From: an uncultured Anaerolineae bacterium
Lineage (GTDB): Bacteria > Chloroflexota > Anaerolineae > Anaerolineales > Villigracilaceae
Assembly (NCBI GenBank): GCA_903822545.1
Contig: CAIJPN010000069.1
Span: forward strand, 62,001 to 126,000
Direction: 5' to 3'
Length of the DNA stretch: 64,000 bases
Notes under the pieces: model-generated
The model's database searches: none
Seen by the model: only the letters and a program-made list of their open reading frames with translations
Told to the model about the DNA's origin: nothing
Translations under genes and position numbers: made by a program
Shown: one piece after another, positions 9,893-18,362 of the stretch
Layout of the letters: each line of letters starts with the position of its first letter
How positions within the stretch are numbered: position 1 is the first letter of the stretch

Positions 9893-11587
9893 ATGCTAAA
9901 AGGAATTACGGAATTTTTCCGTCCACCAAACTTTACGGATAATGAAAAAAGCTACTCGGCGCGAATTATTTATTATATTGCCATCGCCGTGTACATCATC
10001 TTGCTGGCTGGCATTATTGTGACATTCGTTACCAGGAACCTGGCGAACGAAACCGCCACCATGTCATCGATTTACTTGATTCTGGCTGCCGGATTTTTTA
10101 TCAACACCATAGTCATCTACCTCGCGCGACGCGGACAAATCCAGATGGCCAACATCCTGATGATCATCTTCAACATTGGAATTGTCTATTACATCGCATT
10201 TGATTCGGGTGGGCTGCACCGCCCGGCGATATTCATTAATGTTTTCGTGCTGGCCTTATCGGCATTGCTTTTCAGGGGCCGGGGCATGCTCATCACTGGC
10301 ATCGTGCTGGCAGCAGGCATCGGAATTATTTACTGGCTAGAAATAAGCTACCCGGATTTAAACCCCAACACCCCTGCGCCCATCATCAATGTAGCCATCA
10401 TGAATATCTTCATCATCATGCTGACTGGATTCTTGCTGCAATTTGCCAGCCAGAATCTCTACAATGCGATGGAACTGGCTCGTAAAAACGAAATCGCCCA
10501 AAAAAACGCCAACGATGAATTGCGAGAACTACAATCCACGCTAGAAAACCGGGTGGCTGAACGCACCCAGGAGTTGGAAAAAACCTCCCGCCAGATCCAA
10601 AAACGCGCCAACCAGATCCAGGTGATTGCCGAAATCGCATCCAGCATCAGCGGATTGAAGGCACTTGATGAACTGCTGCAAGAAACTACCACCATCATCA
10701 GTAACCGTTTCCAGTTTTACCATGTGGGCATCTTCCTCGCCGATGAAAAGCTGGAATTCGCCATCCTGCGCGCAGCCAACAGTGATGGCGGCCAAAAAAT
10801 GCTGGCACGCAACCACAAACTCAAAATCGGGCTGGAAGGAATCGTCGGCAGCGCAATCGCCAGCGGACGGGCTCGCATCGCCCTGGATGTTGGTGCGGAC
10901 GCCGTTTATTTCAACAACCCCGATCTGCCCTCCACCCGCTCCGAACTGGCCCTGCCCCTGAAAATCGGTGAAAACACCATTGGAGCGCTGGATGTGCAAA
11001 GCGAAGAATCCAACGCATTCACAGATGAAGACATGGAAGTGCTAGGCACACTCGCCAATCAAATATCTGTCGCCATCCAAAACTCGCGCCTGTATAACCA
11101 GACCCAGCAAGCCCTGCGCGATCTCGAAAACAACCTGGCGCGCTTCACCGAATCGGCCTGGGTACAACAATCAAGCCGGCTCGGACTGACCGGATATCGC
11201 GCCACCGATGAAGGCCTGCAGCCGATCACCAGCGCCTACCGAGCCAAAACCAAACGCCTGCTCGACACCTACACCGTTCCCCTCAAACTACGCCAGGTGA
11301 CCTTTGGCCGAATGGGTGTCAAAATTGGCAAACGAGATGAAGAACTGACCGAAGATCAAAAAGCCATCATCCAGGCTGCCGCCGACCGTGTGGCCCTGGC
11401 CCTGGAAAATGCCCGCCTGTTCGAAGATGCCCAACGCAAGGCCGCCACCGAACGCGTAATTGGCGAAGTTTCATCCAAACTCACCGCCGCCCCCGAGATC
11501 GATTCGATCTTGCGGCTGGCCGTGGAAGAAATCGGCAAGCTACTTGAAAACAGCGAAGTTGCCATCCAACTGAATAAAGAAATATAA
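9893..11587 (+). CDS. Six-helix membrane GAF sensor protein (array member 5)
   Basis: 564 residues with about six membrane helices in the first 185 residues, then a coiled coil (AERTQELEKT). The GAF carries FYHVGIF, RIALDVGADA and YFNNPDLPSTRSE, and the terminal W...GYRA unit ends EVAIQL. Its opening (FFRPPNFTDNEKSYSARI) resembles member 2, so the input domain is homologous. Any ligand would be sensed in or near the membrane, as there is no large external loop. AAAGGA precedes the ATG. No effector domain is present. Confidence 0.85.
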   Translation: MLKGITEFFRPPNFTDNEKSYSARIIYYIAIAVYIILLAGIIVTFVTRNLANETATMSSIYLILAAGFFINTIVIYLARRGQIQMANILMIIFNIGIVYYIAFDSGGLHRPAIFINVFVLALSALLFRGRGMLITGIVLAAGIGIIYWLEISYPDLNPNTPAPIINVAIMNIFIIMLTGFLLQFASQNLYNAMELARKNEIAQKNANDELRELQSTLENRVAERTQELEKTSRQIQKRANQIQVIAEIASSISGLKALDELLQETTTIISNRFQFYHVGIFLADEKLEFAILRAANSDGGQKMLARNHKLKIGLEGIVGSAIASGRARIALDVGADAVYFNNPDLPSTRSELALPLKIGENTIGALDVQSEESNAFTDEDMEVLGTLANQISVAIQNSRLYNQTQQALRDLENNLARFTESAWVQQSSRLGLTGYRATDEGLQPITSAYRAKTKRLLDTYTVPLKLRQVTFGRMGVKIGKRDEELTEDQKAIIQAAADRVALALENARLFEDAQRKAATERVIGEVSSKLTAAPEIDSILRLAVEEIGKLLENSEVAIQLNKEI

Positions 11588-11606
11588 CCAAAACCAAGAG
11601 CCCAAA

Positions 11607-13334
11607 ATGACCGATCTCATCCTGAAATATTTCACATCAGAAGATGACCATGACCCAGAAACGATTGTTCTCGTGCGCAACATTATTCTCTTTACACTGG
11701 TTGCCACGATTGCTTTGATTTTCATCGAAACCGGCCTGGCGACAGGGCGGGCACCTTACATCCTGGTCATCATCATCTTATCGGTCAGCATGGTATTCGA
11801 CATTATCGCCCTGGCGTATGTCTTCCGTGGCAACATCATCCCCGCAAAAATTATCCTGCCCATCACACTCAACGTAGCAGTTACCTACATCCTGATCGAC
11901 GCCAACGGCCTGCATGATGTATCCGTCATCGGCATCCCGCTGGTGCTCATCATCTCAATGCTTTTACAGGGTGGCCAAGCCTCCCGGTTTTCAGGCACAC
12001 TGGCAGTACTCAGCATCACCAGCGTAGCCATCGCCGATATCTTAAAAATCACCCAAAGTGACCTGGCAGCCAGGACCGGCATCGATGACACTATCCTGGG
12101 CGTCGTTTTCATGGTTAGCTGCGCCTACCTGCTGGGGCTGATGATTACCCGCCTCAACCATAACATCCTGAACGCTCGCAAAAGCGAACACCTCGCACAG
12201 GAAGCCAACAAGTCCCTGCAAGAACTCCGGGCCAATCTCGAGCATCGCATCACCGAGCGCACCCAGGAATTGGAAAAAACATCCGCTCAAATTCACAAGC
12301 GCGCCACCCAATTCGAGGCCATCTCCGATGTTTCCAACTCCATCGCCTCGCTCAAAGATATCAACGAACTGCTGCCAGAAATCGCCGAAATTATCAGCGA
12401 CCGGTTCGGTTTCTACCATGTCGGCATCTTCCTGCTTGATGAAACCCGTGAATATGCTATCTTGCGGGCATCCAACAGCGATGGCGGGCGGCGAATGCTG
12501 GCGCGGAAATACAAACTCAAGGTAGATGCCAGCAGCCTGGTAGGTTATGCTGCTACCAGGATCGAATCCCGCATCGCCCTGGACACAGGTCCCGATGCTG
12601 TGTTTTTCGACAACCCTGATCTTCCATCCACCCACTCTGAAGTTGCCATGCCCATGCGCATTGGCTCCAAAGTCATCGGCGTGTTAGATGTGCAGAGCGA
12701 AACCCCATCCGCATTTTCTGATGATGACCTGGCCGTGTTGAGCACGCTAGCCAACCAGGTTGCCATCGCCATCCAGAATACCGCGCTCTATAACGAAACC
12801 CGCCAGGCACTCGCAGAAGCAGAAAAAACCTACCAAAAATTCATCGTCAGCGGCTGGCAGCGCATCGCATCCGATTCAGCCTTGCTCGGCTACCAATCTG
12901 CCGGGGCGCAGGTCAGCCCATTAGACAAACCGCTCGATTCAACAGAAGTAAAAACCGCCCAACAAAGAGGCGAAGCCATCATCACGTCAGACAAAAAGAG
13001 CGAACCCAATGTTGCCATACCCATCAAATTGCGCGGACAAGTGATCGGCGTGCTGAACGTGCACTCGCGGGAAAAAGGACGAAGATGGGATGAGCAGGAA
13101 TTGGTGCTGGTGCGCTCCCTGGCCGAACGTGTGGCCCTGGCCCTTGAAAATGCCCGCCTGCTGCAAGAATCCCAGCGCCGGGCATCCAAAGAACGATTAA
13201 TTGGCGATATTGCCAACAAAATCAACAGCGCCAACACCTATCAGAATATCATTTCCATCGCTGTGCGAGAGCTTGGCATGGCCATCAGCAGCGATGAAGT
13301 CACCATTCAATTCCAGGAAGACCAGGACAGGTAA
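11607..13334 (+). CDS. Six-helix membrane GAF sensor protein (array member 6)
   Basis: 575 residues. Six hydrophobic helices occupy about residues 20-180, followed by a coiled coil (TERTQELEKT) and a GAF domain with FYHVGIF and FFDNPDLPSTHSE; note FDNPDLP where most members have FNNPDLP. The short W...GYQS GAF-like unit and a truncated third GAF start ending VTIQF close the protein. The gene lies 19 bases after the previous one and has a weak leader, so translation may be coupled. No kinase or cyclase domain follows. Its membrane part resembles members 2 and 5 in layout, with less evident sequence similarity. Confidence 0.84.
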   Translation: MTDLILKYFTSEDDHDPETIVLVRNIILFTLVATIALIFIETGLATGRAPYILVIIILSVSMVFDIIALAYVFRGNIIPAKIILPITLNVAVTYILIDANGLHDVSVIGIPLVLIISMLLQGGQASRFSGTLAVLSITSVAIADILKITQSDLAARTGIDDTILGVVFMVSCAYLLGLMITRLNHNILNARKSEHLAQEANKSLQELRANLEHRITERTQELEKTSAQIHKRATQFEAISDVSNSIASLKDINELLPEIAEIISDRFGFYHVGIFLLDETREYAILRASNSDGGRRMLARKYKLKVDASSLVGYAATRIESRIALDTGPDAVFFDNPDLPSTHSEVAMPMRIGSKVIGVLDVQSETPSAFSDDDLAVLSTLANQVAIAIQNTALYNETRQALAEAEKTYQKFIVSGWQRIASDSALLGYQSAGAQVSPLDKPLDSTEVKTAQQRGEAIITSDKKSEPNVAIPIKLRGQVIGVLNVHSREKGRRWDEQELVLVRSLAERVALALENARLLQESQRRASKERLIGDIANKINSANTYQNIISIAVRELGMAISSDEVTIQFQEDQDR

Positions 13335-13353
13335 CCCCTCCCAGGAGCATGTT

Positions 13354-15246
13354 GTGAACACAATCCGCATCAACCTAAGCCTCCGCGCCAAACTCGTCCT
13401 GGCCTTCACACTTATTTCCATTTTTGTGGCAGGGATCACCGCACGCGGGATTTACACCATCTTGAATGTTAAAGTGGTGGATGAGTTTCGCCAACGCGCC
13501 CTGAACACTGCGGCAGTGGCCGCTTTACAGCAAAACGGAGATGAATTTGAACAGATTCAATCAGCAGGCAGCCCGCTCTATGAAAAATTCCTGCAACAAA
13601 ACCTGAAAATCAGCCAGGTGGATTCTCAAATTGCTGTTGTTTACACCGTCAGGCAGGATGAAACGGGGCTGTATTACGTTGTCACCGCTGGCAACCCAAG
13701 CCGGGAATATGGCGAACGCTATGATGATCCCAACGCCACATTCTCCGCAAAATATAACAGCATGACCGCTGCCCTGGTCGACGAAACGATTTACACCAAC
13801 CAGAACGGCGCATTTATTTCAAGCTATGCGCCAATTTTAAATTCCAAAGGTGTACGCGTTGGTGTTATCGGCGTAGAAATCAAAGCTGATAGAATCCAGG
13901 AAGTCCAGAGTCAGATCTTGATGCAAAGCCTTTTCGTCCTGTTTTTGGGCGCGTTACTGGGTATCTTCTTTGGATACGTAACTGGTACGGTGCTGGCTGA
14001 GCCGATCAAAAAACTGCAACTTGTCACAACCGCCTTTGCCAAGGGCGATCTTTCCCAACGGGTCAGCATCCAGACTGGGGATGAAGTTGAAGAATTGGGA
14101 CAGGCTTTCAATGACCTGGCGGCACAAATTCAAAACTTCATCTCTGAACTGGAAAATCGAGTATCTGAGCGCACAAGCACACTCCAAAAACAAACCGATG
14201 AGTTGGAGAGCCTGGGTAAAACAATGCAAGACCGCGCTCACAAACTGCGCTCTATTGCGGATGTCTCGCGTGAAATCGCTTCCATACAAGATATGGATGA
14301 ACTGCTCCAGGCGATTGTCTCGGTGGTTGGTCGTGAGTTTGGTTATTACCACGTAGGTATTTTCATCAACGATGACAGCCACGATTACACTATTTTGCGC
14401 GCCACCAACAGCCAGGGCGGGAAACGCATGGTAGAGCGTGGTTATAAGCTAAAAATCGGCGAAAGCAGCAGTGTCGGTAATACCGCATTAACCGGGCGTC
14501 CACGTGTGATGCAAGATGCAGGCTCAGAGATGGCTCATTTCAATAATCCAGACCTGCCCGAAACCCGCTCGCAGGTTGCGCTGCCACTGCGCATTGGGCG
14601 TGAGCTTATCGGCGCGCTGGATTTGCAGACGACCCAACCGGTGGCTTTTGGCAAAGATGATATTGAACTGCTCACAGTTCTGGCCGACCAGCTCAGCGCA
14701 GCCATCCAGAATGCGCGCCTGTTCGCAGAAACGCGCCGCGCACTGGCCGAAAGTGAACAAATTTACCGCCAATATATCAGCCAGCAATGGCAGGCGGCGG
14801 TTCAACAAAACATCGTCGGCGCAAAATATACCGGGTACGATGTCAAACCGGTCACCCAAACAGCCCAAAACGTTGCCCCGCAGGTAATGGCTTCACCAGA
14901 AGAGCTTTCCATTCCAATCAAGCTGCGCGGAGAGACGATCGGTGTGATCAGCGTGCGCAAAAGCAACAAGCGCAAGTGGAACATGGATGAAGTGGATATT
15001 GCCCAGTCGATTGCTGATCGGGTGGCAATTGCGCTCGAAAATGTGCGTCTTCTCAATGAAGCCCAGCGCCGCGCATCCAAAGAGCGGGTGATCGGTAACA
15101 TTGCTGCCAAATTGAGTACATCCAGCAATCTCGAAAGTGTGTTCACCCTGGCGCTGGAAGAATTGGGACATATCATCCCAGGCGCAGAAATTGTGGTGCA
15201 GTTGGATAGTGACGCAAGCAAAAAAAGCCCAGCAGGAAAAGGATAG
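13354..15246 (+). CDS. Cache-HAMP-GAF sensor protein (array member 7)
   Basis: 630 residues from a GTG start at 13354, chosen because AGGAG sits six bases upstream. An in-frame start at 13201 would overlap the previous gene by 134 bases and add a non-family N-terminus. Layout: membrane helix (about 15-35), a shorter external Cache domain than its neighbours (to about 188), second helix (about 190-212), HAMP (about 215-270), coiled coil with SERTSTLQ, and GAF. The GAF core is divergent: YYHVGIF is kept, but the usual RIALDVG is RVMQDAG, followed by HFNNPDLPETRSQ. The terminal short GAF-like unit is present. No output domain is seen. Confidence 0.84.
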   Translation: MNTIRINLSLRAKLVLAFTLISIFVAGITARGIYTILNVKVVDEFRQRALNTAAVAALQQNGDEFEQIQSAGSPLYEKFLQQNLKISQVDSQIAVVYTVRQDETGLYYVVTAGNPSREYGERYDDPNATFSAKYNSMTAALVDETIYTNQNGAFISSYAPILNSKGVRVGVIGVEIKADRIQEVQSQILMQSLFVLFLGALLGIFFGYVTGTVLAEPIKKLQLVTTAFAKGDLSQRVSIQTGDEVEELGQAFNDLAAQIQNFISELENRVSERTSTLQKQTDELESLGKTMQDRAHKLRSIADVSREIASIQDMDELLQAIVSVVGREFGYYHVGIFINDDSHDYTILRATNSQGGKRMVERGYKLKIGESSSVGNTALTGRPRVMQDAGSEMAHFNNPDLPETRSQVALPLRIGRELIGALDLQTTQPVAFGKDDIELLTVLADQLSAAIQNARLFAETRRALAESEQIYRQYISQQWQAAVQQNIVGAKYTGYDVKPVTQTAQNVAPQVMASPEELSIPIKLRGETIGVISVRKSNKRKWNMDEVDIAQSIADRVAIALENVRLLNEAQRRASKERVIGNIAAKLSTSSNLESVFTLALEELGHIIPGAEIVVQLDSDASKKSPAGKG

Positions 15247-15249
15247 AGA

Positions 15250-17343
15250 ATGAGCGCAACCATATTTCCCCTGCTTATTGCTTACACCCTGTCGTTTTTT
15301 GTGTCGATCGCGGTGGCTGTTATTGGCTGGCGCCGCCGCAAAACCCCGGGCGCGTTCCCACTTTTCATATTTGCCATCAGTGAAGCATCCTGGACATTTG
15401 GATTAATTGCCGAAACCAGCCTTCCCACCCTGGAAGCAAAAATCTTCTGGGATAACTTACAGTTCATCAGCTGGCTGACTGTCACCGCGTCCACCATCCC
15501 CTTCGCGCTTGAATTCGGCGAGTTTTATCAAAAAACACCCCTAAAATGGTGGCTGGCGCTGCTTTCGGCCCCGGCCATTGCGGGTGTGCTGGCTTATACG
15601 GATGATCTTCACAGGCTGATTCGCCCCACGAGGGAACTGATTGAAGGGAATGGAATCTATTCGCTGTATTATCCCTTTACGAACACAGTGATCGCGATGG
15701 CTTTGTTCACCTACCTGGCAACCATCGCTGCGCTGTTTATCGTTACCTTTAAGGCTTTCAAAACCAGCGGGGAGCGCCGCATCCAGGCCGGGATTGTGAT
15801 CGTCGGCATACTTATTCCATTAATCGGCGGGCTACTGTCGCTGGCCGAACTGGTTCCAGCCTACCTGCGCGATATCAGTCCATTCACTTTTGGGTTGAGC
15901 AACATTATCCTGGCCTATGGACTGCTCCGCTATCGCTTATTCGATTTGATACCAATTGCCCGCGACCAAATTTTGAACGAAATCAACAACGGCATCATCC
16001 TGTTGAATAACAAAAACCAGCTGGCATTTATCAACCCGGCAGCAGGTAAATTCCTGGGGCTGGATCAATCCAACCTGGGCCAGCCCGCCCCTGAAACAAT
16101 TACCGGCTGGACAACCGGCGGCCTGGCACAGCAGGTGATTGAAATCCCGCAGGGCGAGCACATGCGTTTTCTTGAAGCCAGCCAGCGAGAAATCAGCTCG
16201 AAGAGCGGAACAAAAATCGGACAAATCATCCTGTTGAATGATATTACCGAACGAAAAACCATCGAAGACCAGCTCAAAGAACGCACCGATGAGTTAGAAA
16301 CCCGCTCATTAGAGTTGCTGAAAGTGACCAACCGCGCTCAAAAACGTGCCAACCAACTGGAAGCTGTCTCGCGGGTTAACCGGGCCGTATCAGCCATCCA
16401 AAACTCGCAGGAACTGCTGGAACGCATCGCCAACGTCATAGGTGATGAGTTTGGGTTTTACCATGTCAACATATACCTGATGGATGCCGTTGGGAAATAC
16501 GCCATCCTGCGGGCATCCAGCCTTGGCAGCGGGAAGAAACTGAACACCCGCGGCCAGAGCGCCAAAGCGGGCGAAACCGGGATTGTTGAACAGGTTATTT
16601 CAACAGGTCGCCCGCGCATAGCAGTTGAAATGGATGATTTGAGATTTTCCCCCAACCCCGACTTGCCAGACTCTCGGTCAGAGATCGCCCTGCCGCTGAT
16701 CCAGAACGAAAAAGTGATCGGCGCGCTGGATATTCACAGCAAAGATACAAACGCCTTCCAAAGCGAAGATGTCGGCGTAATGTCCATCCTGGCAGCTCAG
16801 GTCAGTATAGCGATCCAAAATGTCCGCCTTTTTGAAGAAGCCAACCGAGCCAGCACAGAAACCCAAACGTTATTGCAACAATTTGGGCAGGGACAGTGGA
16901 ACAAAATAGCCCTGGAGAAGAACCTGATCGGGTTCCGCTTTGATGGCTCTGCCACCGAACGGCTAAAAGAACCGGTATTGATGCCCAAACACGGAATCAG
17001 TGGCGGCGACACCGATGAACAGACCCTGGCAGTGCCAATTAAAGTGCGTGGGCAGGTGATCGGCACCCTCGGAATTCGCCCACCCAAAGGCCATCACTGG
17101 GCGCCCGATGAAATCGACATCATCAATGCAGTTTCTGAACGCATGGCCATCTCAGCCGAAAATGCGCGCCTGCTGCAAGACTCACAGAATCGCGCTGCGA
17201 AAGAGCAAACCATTACCGCAGTTTCATCCAAAATCGGCGCATCTTTCAACCTGGATAGCATCTTGCGCACCGCGGTAGAAGAACTAGGACAAATTATTCC
17301 TGGCAGCGAAGTAGCCATCCAACTCAAGCGCCGGAATGATTAG
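15250..17343 (+). CDS. 7TM-PAS-GAF sensor protein lacking a kinase (array member 8)
   Basis: 697 residues. The N-terminal 235 residues form a seven-helix region matching the N-terminal 7TM input of many histidine kinases (WTFGLIAET, FWDNLQFISW, LLRYRLFDLIPIARD). A PAS-like unit follows (NGIILLNNKNQLAFINPAA), then a coiled coil, GAF and the W...GFRF short GAF-like unit. In its own family this input normally ends in HisKA/HATPase, which are absent. The GAF is the most divergent of the set: FYHVNIY, and PNPDLPDSRSE in place of FNNPDLP. It starts three bases after the previous stop, so translational coupling is likely. Confidence 0.85.
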   Translation: MSATIFPLLIAYTLSFFVSIAVAVIGWRRRKTPGAFPLFIFAISEASWTFGLIAETSLPTLEAKIFWDNLQFISWLTVTASTIPFALEFGEFYQKTPLKWWLALLSAPAIAGVLAYTDDLHRLIRPTRELIEGNGIYSLYYPFTNTVIAMALFTYLATIAALFIVTFKAFKTSGERRIQAGIVIVGILIPLIGGLLSLAELVPAYLRDISPFTFGLSNIILAYGLLRYRLFDLIPIARDQILNEINNGIILLNNKNQLAFINPAAGKFLGLDQSNLGQPAPETITGWTTGGLAQQVIEIPQGEHMRFLEASQREISSKSGTKIGQIILLNDITERKTIEDQLKERTDELETRSLELLKVTNRAQKRANQLEAVSRVNRAVSAIQNSQELLERIANVIGDEFGFYHVNIYLMDAVGKYAILRASSLGSGKKLNTRGQSAKAGETGIVEQVISTGRPRIAVEMDDLRFSPNPDLPDSRSEIALPLIQNEKVIGALDIHSKDTNAFQSEDVGVMSILAAQVSIAIQNVRLFEEANRASTETQTLLQQFGQGQWNKIALEKNLIGFRFDGSATERLKEPVLMPKHGISGGDTDEQTLAVPIKVRGQVIGTLGIRPPKGHHWAPDEIDIINAVSERMAISAENARLLQDSQNRAAKEQTITAVSSKIGASFNLDSILRTAVEELGQIIPGSEVAIQLKRRND

Positions 17344-17350
17344 GAAAAAC

Positions 17351-18331
17351 ATGGAACAAACACGTTTCCGTTCGATACTGGTTGCAACCTTGCTAACAGC
17401 CGCACTGGTTTTCTCAATGTCGGGCTGTGGCGCTGCGCCACAAAGAACCTTCCGGGTTGGTATTGTCAGCCCCAGCGCTGCATACGAGCCGATCATCCAA
17501 TCATTTAAAGATGGCCTGGCAGAGTATGGCTATATCGAAGGGGAAGATGTTATCTATATTTACGATGGGCCACTGCCCACAAATAAAATATTGCACCAGT
17601 TGCAACAATTTGGAACCGATAAAGTTGACCTGGTTCTGACGCTTTCCACATCAACCGCGCTGGCTGCAAAACAAATCCTGGCAAATGGCAGCATACCGGT
17701 TATTTTCGCACCCATCAATAACCCGCTTCATGCCGGACTGATTTCCACAATGCGAGAGCCAGGCGGGTTCATGACCGGCATCAAAGCAGGCGGTTATGTG
17801 GAAAAAGAACTGGACTGGTTGCTGCGGGTCAAACCAAGCATCCGGCAAATCTACGTGCCATATAACCCTTACGATGTGGGTGTAGCTGAAGATTTCCAGC
17901 ACCTGAAAGATACCGCCGCCAAATTGGGCATCATCCTGGTGGAGACAAAAGTGACAAATAGCGGTGAACTCTCCTCCGCGCTGGCCCAAATGTCAGGAGA
18001 TGTTGATGCCATCCTGCTCCTGGAGGATACAACTTCGCTGGAAGGGATTGAGCAAATCTCAAAGTTCGCCATCGAAAGGAAAATACCGCTGGCTTCCATC
18101 AACAAAGATAATTCCAAAGCTGGGGCACTGCTATCTTATGGCCCCGACTTTTCTGATGTTGGCAGGCAATGCGCCCGCCTGGCAGACCAGATATTCAAAG
18201 GAATTCCGCCCGGCACCCTGCCAGTGGAATCAGCCGAACTTCACCTGAACATCAACCTGCAAACCGCCAAAGCCATCGGAATCACCATTCCCGATGATCT
18301 ACTAAAAGCCGCTGAAACCATCCTGCGCTGA
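17351..18331 (+). CDS. ABC-type substrate-binding lipoprotein (TrpX-like family), orphan
   Basis: A protein of about 326 residues of the periplasmic-binding-like family that includes TrpX-type tryptophan/tyrosine binding proteins. The signal peptide ends in a clear lipobox (FSMSGC). Family features include the FRVGIVSPSAAYEPI strand-loop, VDLVLTLSTSTALAAKQ, PVIFAPINNPLHAGL and a late LLSYGPDFSDVG. I prefer the ATG at 17351, with AGGA five bases upstream, over the in-frame ATG at 17336 that overlaps the previous stop. As with the lipoprotein at 3777, no permease or ATPase is adjacent. It sits between two GAF sensors and just before a dCache receptor, so a ligand-presenting role is plausible but unproven. 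Confidence 0.85.
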   Translation: MEQTRFRSILVATLLTAALVFSMSGCGAAPQRTFRVGIVSPSAAYEPIIQSFKDGLAEYGYIEGEDVIYIYDGPLPTNKILHQLQQFGTDKVDLVLTLSTSTALAAKQILANGSIPVIFAPINNPLHAGLISTMREPGGFMTGIKAGGYVEKELDWLLRVKPSIRQIYVPYNPYDVGVAEDFQHLKDTAAKLGIILVETKVTNSGELSSALAQMSGDVDAILLLEDTTSLEGIEQISKFAIERKIPLASINKDNSKAGALLSYGPDFSDVGRQCARLADQIFKGIPPGTLPVESAELHLNINLQTAKAIGITIPDDLLKAAETILR

Positions 18332-18362
18332 GATTGTAAACTGGTATTTTACGGAGCATGTT

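Noticed and set aside
13201-13353. Longer N-terminus for the sensor starting at 13354
   Set aside because: It would overlap the preceding sensor gene by 134 bases and the added residues match nothing in the paralogues; AGGAG supports the GTG at 13354.
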